From contig NW_026970820.1 of the NCBI RefSeq assembly GCF_963678635.1, positions 560,001 to 624,000 of the forward strand: a DNA stretch of 64,000 bases. Direction: 5' to 3'. This document shows positions 39,416 through 50,128 of this stretch, piece after piece (the first letter of the stretch is position 1; each line of letters opens with the position of its first letter). The stretch comes from Symsagittifera roscoffensis (taxonomy: Eukaryota; Xenacoelomorpha; Acoela; Convolutidae). The position numbers were made by a program, and so were the translations under genes. The notes under the pieces were generated by a model. The model had not been told where the DNA came from, did no database searches, and saw only the letters and a program-made list of their open reading frames with translations.

Positions 39416-39458
39416 GGATGCTCCCCACATGGGACCACAGGGGTCCCAGGGAGCATCC
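39416..39458 (+). other. 43-nt two-part hairpin, diverged form of the conserved block
   Basis: The outer arms GGATGCTCCC (39416-39425) and GGGAGCATCC (39449-39458) pair over 10 bp without mismatch. The inner arms TGGGACC (39430-39436) and GGTCCCA (39442-39448) pair over 7 bp around the loop ACAGG; CACA forms a one-sided bulge. Length (43 nt), outer arms and offset from the unit boundary match the block of the ordinary units. Compared base by base, the inner stem has swapped a T:A pair for A:T. This suggests a structure kept by selection or by recent common descent. Confidence 0.8.
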
Positions 39459-39568
39459 CAAAAGGATTAAAGCAAAAGTTCAACAATTATTTACCCGTCA
39501 ATTTGGGTCACTCTTGCGGTTCAACAATCTGTATTTTTTAAAAATGATTCCAAGAACAGTTCAGGGCT

Positions 39569-40083
39569 GCATGCAAAAAATAAGAACATTCTCACGCATC
39601 GGAATTAGGAAATTACTAATTATTTTTTTTAAATTCTCATTATTTGTAGTAGCTTTATAAGATCCAAATGAAAAACTAAAAAATCAACAATTTTTAACTA
39701 TTTTTGAAATTAAAACATTCTGTATCTACTAAATCGACAATGGCAAGCTCAAATACACCATCAAAAATCATTTTTTTTTTCACTTTTAAAAACTTAAATT
39801 TTTTTGAGAAAAAAAAAGTTGAGTCAGAAACGGGAAAAATCATATTTTTTCAAAATGTCAAAAAAATTGTTCCATTTAAACTTATTCAGTAGGCCATACG
39901 TTGGGAACCTGTTCAGAATGTTTTACATAATCAATGCAGCAAAATTTACCCATTTTGAGAAAAGTGCAAAAAACGCCTTTTTGGTTAACTGAAAAAAGTG
40001 GAAAAAAGGGGAAAAGGGGTCTTCAAAATGAAACCATCCAAAAGTGGCATTAACTAACTGCCATTATTTTGTGAATTCAGACC
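39569..40083 (+). repeat. Second satellite family, copy 1 (about 515 bp)
   Basis: The copy is delimited from GCATGC to GCATGC. Marker boxes in order are ATGGCAAGCTC (near 39740), TTGAGTCAGAAACGGG (near 39820), AACCTGTTCAGAATG, ACCCATTTTGAGAAAAG and CCATCCAAAAGTGGCATTAAC. The first 90 bp after GCATGC differ from copies 2 and 3. Confidence 0.85.
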
Positions 40084-40606
40084 CGCATGCAAAAATTTAC
40101 GAAAATCCTACGTGAAGTTTTTCAGAACAGATTAGTTTCTCCGGATTTTTGGTAGTACTGACTTCTTTACTGTACTTATAATTAAAGTCAAATCAAAAAG
40201 TCGTAAAAACTACAATTTTTAATCAATTTTGACAAATAAATGATCAAAACCCACTAAATTGGCTATGGCAAGTCCGAATCTACCATCAGAAACCATTTTT
40301 TCCCATTTCTGAAAATTTTCATTTTTTAAAAAATAAATGTTGAGTCACAAACGGGAAAAATCATATTTTTTCAAAAAGTCAAAAATAATTCCTCCATTTA
40401 AACTAAATCATCAGGCCACACGTTAGGAACCTGTTCAGAATGGTTTCCATGATCAAAGCAGCAAAAGTCACCCATTTTGAGAAAAGTCGAAAAAACACCT
40501 TTTTAGTTAACTCAAAAAAGTGGAAAAAGTGGGGAAAGGGGTCTTCAAAATGAAACCATCCAAAAGTGGCATTAACAAACTGCCATTATTTTCTAATTTC
40601 AGACCT
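40084..40606 (+). repeat. Second satellite family, copy 2 (523 bp)
   Basis: It shows the same order of boxes as copy 1: TATGGCAAGTCC near 40266, TTGAGTCACAAACGGG near 40340, GGAACCTGTTCAGAATGG, and CCATTTTGAGAAAAGTCG. It is very similar to copy 3 throughout. The GTAGTACTGA region at its left also recurs in copy 3. Confidence 0.88.
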
Positions 40607-41127
40607 GCATGCAAAAAATTACGAAAATCCTACCTGAAGTTTTTGAGAACAGATTAGTTTCTCGGGAATTTTGGTAGTACTATTTTATTACTATAATTAT
40701 AATTAAAGTCAAAACTAAAAGTCGTAAAAACTACAATTTTTAATCAATTTTGACAAATAAATGGTCAAAACCCACTAAATTGGCTATGGCAAGTTCGAAT
40801 ATACCATCAGAAACCATTTTTTCCCATTTTTGAAAATTTTCATTTTTTTGAAAATAAATGTTGAGTCACAAAAGGGAAAAATCAAATTTTTTCAAAAAGT
40901 CAAAAAAAACTGTTCCAATTAAACTTATTCCTTAGGCCAAACGTTGGGAACCTGTTCAGAATGGTTTTCATGATCATAGCAGCAAAATTTACCCATTTTG
41001 AGAAAAGTCGAAAAAACACCTTTTTAGTTAACTCGAAAAAGTGGAAAAAGTGGGAAAAAGGGTCTTCAAAATGAAACCATCCAAAAGTGGCATTAACAAA
41101 CTGCCATTATTTTCCAAATTCAGACCC
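40607..41127 (+). repeat. Second satellite family, copy 3 (521 bp)
   Basis: It is nearly the same as copy 2 (ACGAAAATCCTACCTGAAG, TATGGCAAGTTCG, TTGAGTCACAAAAGGG). It ends in CAGACCC before the fourth GCATGC at 41128, which opens the tail module of odd unit 1. Confidence 0.88.
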
Positions 41128-41279
41128 GCATGCAAAAAATTAGGAAATTCTGACGTGCGGTTTAGCAGAACTCGATAGTTTCCTGGCATTAGTAACAACG
41201 TAAAAAAATTTTTGCCTTTTGACCGGAAGGGGCCCCTACCCCTTCCTAATCGCTTTTTGTGCTACACGCGACCATCTAG
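41128..41279 (+). other. Diverged tail module of odd unit 1
   Basis: GCATGCAAAAAATTAGG is followed by a weakly matching A/T-rich stretch and then a perfect 8-bp hairpin: GGAAGGGG (41225-41232) with CCCCTTCC (41239-41246) around CCCCTA. ACGCGACCATCTAG ends the module. GCATGC to the end measures 152 bp, against 154-155 bp in ordinary units. The stem flank differs from the ordinary GGTGGGG/CCCCACC, but pairing is kept. Confidence 0.82.
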
Positions 41280-43487
41280 CACCCTCAAGGTCACGTGACT
41301 TAATTTTGTTTTTGGTTTTTTCTGAAACCAAAACAATAAGGTCATGCGCCAATATCATGGCCTCAAGCAAAGACGTCGGACTCGACGCATTCACATTAGC
41401 CTTGCGCCCTTCGGGCGCAAATGCCAATGCTCAATTAATTTTGCCACGTGAAAAAATTTTTAAGGAAAAATTCTGATAAAATTTAACTTAAACTACCACG
41501 AAAGAACGCAAAGATTTCAAAGTGTGAAACAATCAAGTTTTTGCTAATACCGGGCATGCAGTGAGACTGATTTCGGCAAAAATAAAATGAAAATTGAAGG
41601 AAATGGAAAGAAAAAAATTGTTCAAAAAAGAACGCAACATCAAAAACTTATTTGATGTCCGCTAATGTCATAATTCCGATCAGGCTGATTTCAGATTTTA
41701 AGCGCAGATTTTACGGTTACGGCTGCTCCCTCTACAGGTCCCAGAGGGACCGAGTGAGCATCCTACCTCGATCCAGGATAACGGACAGTTGTTTTTAATT
41801 TTTCACAAATTTTTTTTCACTAATGCTTGTTTTCAATTCCTCATGAGAAGCTGTATAAATTTTTTAAAAAAATGATTTTTTTTATCAAGGCTTCCAAGAA
41901 CAACTGATGTTAGGCGGTTACAAATGCGGTTGGTGAAAACTAGTAAGGGATAATGATGAGAAAAATTGTAAGTTTTCAAATGAATTTAAAAACAGTTTTT
42001 TTTCTTTTTTCTTTTGTAAATCGGGAGAAATGAATCAGTTTTTTTAAGTTTTCCTCGCACCACCCACTGTTCATAAGTAATGAAGATTCCTGTTCTAGCC
42101 GTTTATAAAACTTTGGCAGAAAAAACATCAGAATGATGTAAAATGTTTTAAAAAAAATAAAAATTTAAAAATTATGTTTAAAAAAAAAATCAAAAACTTG
42201 TAATTTTCAAAATTGAAAAAAAGTTAAAATTAATTGCATATTACGATTCAGCGTACCCAACTTAGTGGGTCTAGCATTTTAAATTACCAAAAAATGTTGA
42301 AAATTGTAGATTTTATGAAGTTTTCATTTTGGCTATTTTTCCTTGTCGCCTCCACTTGAGTCACCTTTGAGCCAACTTGAGAAAGTGGAACGTAAACAAG
42401 CTGCACAGATGGTCAAAGTGAGCCATTTTCAGCGTGATAACACGCCTGGAAGAAAAAAAACTCCAGAAAAGAAAGAAAATTATGAACTTTAACCTTTTTT
42501 CTTCTTCAAATGGCGATACTTAGAATAATTTTTCAGCTGAAAAGTTCAAAAAAAATCAAAAAATTCAAATTTTGAAAAAATTTATAAAAAAATCTCATCA
42601 GTCTGTTTATTGGAGTCTTCGAGGTTTTGAGAGACCTCATCTGGCGGCTAACAACAAGTGGATCACTTATTTTAAAATTTTGAGAAAGGTCAAAAAAACA
42701 TGTTTTTTGATTTTTTTGACAGAATTCCGAAAGCAATATCTTGGCTAAAAACAAGATTGAGGGCCTAAAATTAGTACAAACAGTACTCCCACATAAGGTT
42801 TATTAGGTTGGAAACAAAAAATTTACTCTGACTCAAAAATCGTTTTTTAACTTTATTTCTGAACAAGAAATTGAAAAGAAATGAAAAACTTAAAAATTTT
42901 TTGAAAAAAAAGATTGTTTTGAAAAAGTGCCAATTTTTAGCTGAAACTTTTCATTTTAGCTAATAAAGCCAGAGCAATGCCCTTTAAGCTCAAATAAATT
43001 AATTAAGCAAATTATTTTCAAGTTTTTTCGTTAAAGCCTTTTATTTTGAAAAAGTATTCAAAAATGGGTAAAAAAAAGTCAAAAAAATCAATTTTCTCCG
43101 ATTCAAAAACCTCCACTACCATGATGATTAGTTCGTTAGATAGGACTGCTGAGATCAATTTAGACGTATTTTCATAAGTATATCAAAATTTTTATTTATT
43201 TTTGAGAATTAAGCAAAATAAAAACTTTTCCCAAATTGGGCAAAAAGCCCAAATTAGCCCAAACACCTGTTAAAAATTGTTGGGTCAAAAAATCACAAAA
43301 GGAAACCCCTATTCGTTTGCCATTTTAGGGCCGCATGCAAAAAATTAGACCAATCTAACCTGACAATTTCGAGAATCGACTTTTTTGCAAAATTTCTCTA
43401 TAGTCCATTTGAGGGATATTACTTGTACCGGTGGGGGCCCCTACCCCACCTCAAAAAATTTTGTAATGCTGGAACGCGGCCACCTAG
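41280..43487 (+). repeat. Unit U18 (2208 bp)
   Basis: The start is type a, resuming directly after odd unit 1. The 43-nt block is at 41721-41763, GCATGC at 43333 (preceded by TTTGCCATTTTAGGG), and the tail is class A. It is of the same unit type as U3 and U22. Confidence 0.95.
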
Positions 43488-45697
43488 CACCCTCAAGGTC
43501 ACGTGACTTATTTTTGTTTTTCGTATTTTCTGAAACCAAAACATTAAGGTCATGCGTCCATATCATGGCCTCAAGCAAAGACGTCGGACTCTACGCATTC
43601 CCATTTGCAATGCGCCCTTGGGGCGCAAATGCCAATGCTCAATTAATTTTGCCAGGTGAAAATTTTTCAAAGGAAAATTCTGATAAATTTTAACTTAAAC
43701 TACCACCAAAAAAACCAAAGATATCAAAGTGTGAAACAATCATGTTTTGCTAATACCGGGCATGCAGTGAGACTGATTTTGGCAAAAATAAAATGGAAAA
43801 TGAAGGAAATGGAAAGAAAAAATTTGTTCAAAATAAGAACGCAACATAAAAAACTTATTTGATTTCCGCTAATGTCATAATTCCGATCAGGCTGATTTCA
43901 GATTTTAAGCATAGAATTTTACGGTTACGGCTGCTCCCTCTACAGGTCCCAGAGGGACCGAGTGAGCATCCTACCTCGATCCAGGACAACGGATAGTTGT
44001 TTTTAATTTTTCATAAAATTTATTTTTCTTTAATGCTTGTTTTCATTTTCTCATGAGAAGCTGTATGATTTTAAAAAAAATTGATTTCATTAAGCAATGG
44101 TTCTAAGAACAACTGACGTTAGGCGCTTACAAATACGGTTGGTGAAAACTGGTAAAGGATAATGTTGAGAAAAATTGTAAGCTTTCAAGAAAATTAAAAA
44201 AACAGTTTTTTTCTTTTTTTTCTTTTGTAAGTCGGGAGAAATCATTAAGTTTTTTTAAATTTTCCTCGCACCACCCACTGCTCTTAAGTAGTGAAGATTC
44301 ATATTCTAGCCATTTATAACATTTTGGCCGAAAAAACATCAATATGTTGTAAAATGTTTTAAAATAGAGAAAAATTAAAAATTATCTTTTTTTTCGAAAA
44401 AATCAAAATTTAGTTATTTTCAAAAATGTAAAAAAGTGAAAAACAATTGCATATTACGATTCACCGTACCCAAATTAGTGGGTCTAGTATTTTAAATTAT
44501 CAAAAAATGTTGAAAATTGTGGATTTTATGAAGTTTTCATTCTGGCTATTTTTCCTTGTTGCCTCCACTTAAGGCACCTTTGAGCCAACTTGAGAAACTG
44601 GAGCCTAAACAAGCTATACAGATAGTCTGAATGAGCCATTTTCAGCGTGATAACACGCCTGGAAGAAAAAAACTCCAGAAAAGAAAGAAAACTTTGAACT
44701 TTAACCTTTTTTCTTCTTCAAATGGAGATACTTAGAATAATTTTTCAGCCGAAAAGTTCAAAAAAAATCAAAAAATTCAAATTTCGAAGAAATTAAAAAA
44801 AATCTCATCAGTCTGTTCATTGGAGTCTTCGATGTTCTGGGAGACCTTATCTGGCGACTAACAACAAGTGGATCACTTATTTTAAAATTTTGAGAAAGGT
44901 CAAAAAAACATGTTTTTTCGACTTTTTTGACAGAATTTCGAAAGCAATATCTTGGCTAAAAACAAGAATGAGGGCCTAAAATTAGTACAAACAGTACTCC
45001 CAAATAAGGTACACTACGTTGGAAACAAAAAATTTACTCTGACTCAAAAATCGTTTTTTAACTTTATTTCTGAACAAGAAATTGAAAAGAAATCAAAAAT
45101 TTAAAAATTTTTTGAAAAAAATGATTGTTTTGAAAAATTGCCAAATTTTAGCTGAAACTTTTCATTTTAGCTAATAAAGCCAGAGCAATGCCCTTTAAGC
45201 ACAAATAATTTAATTATGCAAATTATTTTCAAGTTTTTTCGTTAAAGCCTTTTATTTTGAAAAAGTATTCAAAAATGGGTAAAAAAAAGTTAAAAAAATC
45301 AATTTTCTCCGATTCAAAAACCTCCACTACCATGATGATTAGTGCGTTAGATAGGACTGCTGAGATCAATTTAGACGTATTTTCATAATTATATCAAAAT
45401 TTTTATTTATTTTTGAGAATTAAGCAAAATAAAAACTTTTCTTAAATTGGGCAAAAAGCCCAAATTAGCCCAAACACCTGTTAAAAATTGTTGGGTCGAA
45501 AAATCACAAAAGGAAACCCCTATTCGTTTGACATTTTAGGGCCGCATGCAAAAAATTAGACCAATCTAACCTGACAATTTCGAGAATCAACTTTTTTGTC
45601 AAAATTCTCTAAAGACCAATTTAGGGAGATTACTTGTACCGGTGGGGGCCCTACCCCACCTAAAAAATTTTTGAAATGCTGGAACGCGGCCACCTAG
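43488..45697 (+). repeat. Unit U19 (2210 bp)
   Basis: The start is type a. The 43-nt block is at 43929-43971, GCATGC at 45544, and the tail is class B. It appears identical, or almost so, to U12, while both of its neighbours differ from U12's neighbours. A single unit was therefore copied recently, not a multi-unit block. Confidence 0.95.
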
Positions 45698-47917
45698 CAC
45701 AATCAGGTACTAGTGGCTTGATTTTGGTTTTAAATATTGTCTGGAGCCAAAAGAGAGTGTCGTCAAGCATCGACATCATGTGGTCAAGCAAATACGTGGA
45801 CTTCTACGCATTCCCATTAGCAATGCGCCCTTCGGGCTCAAATGCCAATGCTCAATTAATTTTGCCAGGTGAAAAAATAAATTAATTAAAAAGTTCTCCT
45901 AAACTTTATTTTCAACTACCACCAAAAAACGCAAAGACTTCAAGGTGTAAAACTATCAAATTTTGGCCAATACCGGGCTTGCAAAGAGACTAATGTTGGC
46001 AAAAGTAAAATAGAAAATGAAGAAAATGGAAAGAAAAAAATTGTTGAAAATAAGAACGCAACATCAAAAACTTATTTGATCTCCGCTCAAATCATAATTC
46101 AGATCAGGCTGATTTCAGATTTTAAGCGTAGAATTTACGGTTACGGCTGCTCCCTCTACAGGTCCCAGAGGGACCGAGTGAGCATCCTACCTCGATCCAG
46201 GTTAACGGATAGTTGTTCTTAATTTTTCACAAAATTTTTTTACACTAATGCTTGTTTTCAATTCCTCATGAGAAGCTGTATTAATTTTAAAAAAATTGAT
46301 TTTATTAATCAATGCTTCCAAGAACAACTGATGTTAGGTGGTTACAAATGCGGTTGTTGAAAACTAGTAAGGGATAATGATGAGAAAAATTGTAAGTTTT
46401 CAAATGAATTGAAAAACGTTTTTTTCCTTTGTTTCTTTTGTAAATCGGTAGAAAGGAATCATGTTTTTTTTTAAGTTTTGCTCGCACCACCCACTGTTCT
46501 TAAGTAATGAAGATTCCTTCTCTAGCCGTTTATAACACTTTGGCAGAAAAAACATCAATATGATGTAAAATGTTTTAAAAAAGAGAAAAATTCAAAAATT
46601 ATGTTTTTTTTTTTAAAATCAAAAAATTTGTAATTTTCAAAATTGAAAAAAAGTGAAAATTAATTGCATATTACGATTCAGCGTACCCAACTTGGTGGGT
46701 CTAGCATTTTAAATTACCAAAAAATGTTGAAAATTGTAGATTTTATGAAGTTTTCATTTTGGCTATTTTTCCTTTTCGCCTCCACTTAAGGCACCTTTGA
46801 GCCAACTTGAGAAACTGGAACCTAAACAAGCTATACAGATAGTCTGAATGAGCCATTTTCAGCGTGATAACACCCCTGGAAGAAAAAAAACTGCAGAAAA
46901 AAAAGGGAATTTTGAACTTAAACCTTTTTTCTTCTTCAAATGGCGATACTTAGAATAATTTTTCAGCTGAAAAGTTCAAAAAAAATCAAAAAATTCAAAT
47001 TTTGAAAAAATTTTAAAAAAATCTCATCAGTCTGTTTATTGGAGTCTTCGAGGTTTTGGGAGACCTTATCTGGCGGCTAACAACAAGTGGGTCACTTATT
47101 TTAAAATTTTGAGAAAAGTCAAAAAAACCTGTTTTTACGATTTTTTAGACAGAAATCCGAAAGCAATATCTTGGCTTAAAACAAAAATGAGGGCCTAAAA
47201 ATAGTACAAACAGTACTCCCACGTAAAGTACATTAGGTTGGAAACAAAAAATTGACTCTGATTCAAAAATCGTTTTTTAACTTTATTTCTGAACAAAAAA
47301 TTGTAAAAAAATCAAAAACTTAAAAATTTTTTGAAAAAAATGATTGTTTCGAAAAAGTGCCAATTTTCAGCTGAAACTTTTCATTTTAGCTAAAAAAGCC
47401 AGAGCAAGGCCCTTTAAGCTCAAATAAATTAATTAAGCAAATTATTTTCAAGTTTTTTCGTTAAAGGCTTTTATTTTGAAAAAGTATTCAAAAATGGGTA
47501 AAAAAAAGTCAAAAAAATCAATTTTCTCAGATTCAAAAACCTCCACTACCATGATGATTAGTTCGCTAGATAGGACTGCTAAAATCAATTTAGACGTATT
47601 TTCATAAGCATATCAAAATTTTTACTTATTTTTGAGAATTAAGCAAAATAAAAACTTTTCCCAAATTGGGCAAAAAGCCCAAATTAGCCCAAACACCTGT
47701 TAAAAATTGTTGGGTCAAAAAATCACAAAAGGAAACCCCTATTCATTTGACATTTTAGGGCCGCATGCAAAAAATTAGACCATTCTAACCTGACAATTTC
47801 GAGAATCGACTTTTTTGCAAAATTTCTCTATAGTCCATTTGAGGGATATTACTTGTACCGGTGGGGGCCCCTACCCCACCTCAAAAAATTTTGTAATGCT
47901 GGAACGCGGCCACCTAG
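45698..47917 (+). repeat. Unit U20 (2220 bp)
   Basis: The start is type c. The small head hairpin has a stem change (GCGCCCTTCGGGCTC). The 43-nt block is at 46145-46187, GCATGC at 47763, and the tail is class A. The first half resembles U5, and the second half resembles U9, U14 and U21 (CCTGTTTTTACG). Confidence 0.93.
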
Positions 47918-50128
47918 CACCCTCAAGGTCACGTGACTTACTTTTGTTTTTGGTATTTTCTGAAACCAAAACAATAAGGTCATGCGCCAATATCATGGCC
48001 TCAAGCAAAGACGTCGGACTCTACGCATTCCCATTCGCAATGCGCCCTTAGGGCGCAAATGCCAATGCTCAATTAATTTTGCCAGGTGAAATTTTTAAAG
48101 AAAAATTCTGATAAATTTTAACTTAAACTACCACCAAAAAACGCACAGATTTCAAAGTGTAAAACAATCAAGTTTTTGCTAATTCCGGGTATGCAGTGAG
48201 ACTGATTTCGGCAAAAATAAAATAGAAAATGAAGGAAATGGAAAGAAAAAAATTGTTCAAAATAAGAACGCATTATCAAAATCTTATTTGATCTCCGCTA
48301 ATGTCATAATTCCGATCAGGCTGATTTCAGATTTTAAGCGTAGAGTTTACGGTTACGGCTGCTCCCTCTACAGGTCCCAGAGGGACCGTGTGAGCATCCT
48401 ACCTCGATCCAGGATAACGGAGAGTTGCTTTTAATTTTTCACAAAATTTTTTTTCACTAATGCTTGTTTTCAATTCCTCATGAGAAGCTGTATAAATTTA
48501 AAAAAAAATTGATTTTATTAATAAATGCTTCCAAGAAAAACTGATGTTAGGCGGTTACAAATGCGGTTGGTGAAAACTAGTAAGGGATAATGATGAGAAA
48601 AATTGTAAGTTTTCAAATGAATTTAACAACAGTTTTTTTTCTTTTTTCCTTTTGTAAATCGGGAGAAATGAATCTTTTTTTTTGAGTTTTCCTCGCACCA
48701 CCCACGTTTCTTAAGTAATGAAGATTCCTGTTATAGCCGTTTATAACACTTTGGCAGAAAAAACATCAATATGATGTAAAATGTTTTTAAAAAGAGAAAA
48801 ATTTAAAAATTATGTTTTTTTTTAAATAATCAAAATTTTGTAATTTTCAAAATTGAAAAAAAGTGAAAATTAATTGCATATTACGATTCAGCGTACCCAA
48901 CTTAGTGGGTCTAGTAGTTTAAATTACCAAAAAATGTTGAAAATTGTAGATTTTATGAAGTTTTCATTTTGGCTATTTTTCCTTTTCGCCTCCACTTAAG
49001 GCACCTTTGAGCCAACTTGAGAAACTGGAACCTAAACAAGCTATACAGATAGTCTGAATGAGCCATTTTCAGCGTGATAACACCCCTGGAAGAAAAAAAA
49101 CTGCAGAAAAGAAAGGGAATTTTGAACTTTAACCTTTTTTCTTCTTCAAATGGCGATACTTAGAATAATTTTTCAGCTGAAAAGTTCAAAAAAAATCAAA
49201 AAATTCAAATTTTGAAAAAATTTGTAAAAAAATCTCATCAGTCTGTTTATTGGAGTCTTCGAGGTTTTGGGAGACCTTATCTGGCGGCTAACAACAAGTG
49301 GGTCACTTATTTTAAAATTTTGAGAAAGGTCAAAAAAACCTGTTTTTACGATTTTTTAGACAGAAATCCGTAAGCAATATCTTGGCTTAAAACAAAAATG
49401 AGGGCCTAAAAATAGTACAAACAGTACTCTCACATAAAGTACATTAGGTTGGAAACAAAAAATTGACTCTGATTCAAAAATCGTTTTTTAACTTTATTTC
49501 TGAACAAAAAATTGTAAAAAAATCAAAAACTTAAAAATTTTTTGAAAAAAAAGATTGTTTCGAAAAAGTGCCAATTTTCAGCTGAAACTTTTCATTTTAG
49601 CTAAAAAAGCCAGAGCAAGGACCTTTAAGCTCAAATAAATTAATTAAGCAAATTGTTTTCAAGTTTTTTCGTTAAAGGCTTTTATTTTGAAAAAGTATTC
49701 AAAAATGGGTAAAAAAAAGTCAAAAAAATCAATTTTCTCAGATTCAAAAACCTCCACCACCATGATGATTAGTTCGCTAGATAGGACTGCTGAAACCAAT
49801 TTAGACGTATTTTCATAAGCATATCAAAATTTTTACTTATTTTTGAGAATTAAGCAAAATAAAAACTTTTCCCAAATTGGGCAAAAAGCCCTAATTAGCC
49901 CAAACACCTGTTAAAAATTGTTGGGTCAAAAAATCACAAAAGGAAACCCCTATTCATTTGACATTTTAGGGCCGCATGCAAAAAATTAGACCAATCTAAC
50001 CTGACAATTTCGAGAATCGACTTTTTTGCAAAATTTCTCTATAGTCCATTTGAGGGATATTACTTGTACCGGTGGGGGCCCCTACCCCACCTCAAAAAAT
50101 TTTGTAATGCTGGAACGCGGCCACCTAG
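47918..50128 (+). repeat. Unit U21 (2211 bp)
   Basis: The start is type a with a loop change in the small hairpin (GCGCCCTTAGGGCGC). The 43-nt block at 48357-48399 carries GACCGTGTGAGC in place of GACCGAGTGAGC. GCATGC is at 49974 and the tail is class A. The part after the head hairpin resembles U11 (GCACAGATTTC, GGGTATGCAG). Confidence 0.93.

Larger units (their letters stand above)
38980..41279 (+). repeat. Odd unit 1 (2300 bp): unrelated body, conserved anchor elements
   Basis: It begins exactly after CCACCTAG of U17 and ends at CCATCTAG, where an ordinary type a head resumes. The head, 38980-39470, is unlike any ordinary unit and less AT-rich at first (CCCACCCACC twice). A 43-nt hairpin at 39416-39458 lies 436 bp from the start, where ordinary units carry their 43-nt block. 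Then come 521-bp sub-repeats with GCATGC at 39569, 40084, 40607 and 41128. The last GCATGC is followed by the tail hairpin (41225-41246) and CTAG. It is not a simple insertion, because its right end is a diverged form of the ordinary tail. No coding gene is seen. Confidence 0.88.

Noticed and set aside
39225-39461. 78-codon minus-strand and 80-codon plus-strand frames in odd unit 1
   Set aside because: Both run through the 43-nt hairpin, overlap each other and show no recognisable domain.
38980-41279. Simple transposon insertion with CTAG target duplication
   Set aside because: The sequence before the right CTAG (GGGGCCCCTACCCC to CGCGACCATCTAG) is a diverged ordinary tail, so the segment is a whole odd unit rather than an insertion between duplicated target bases.
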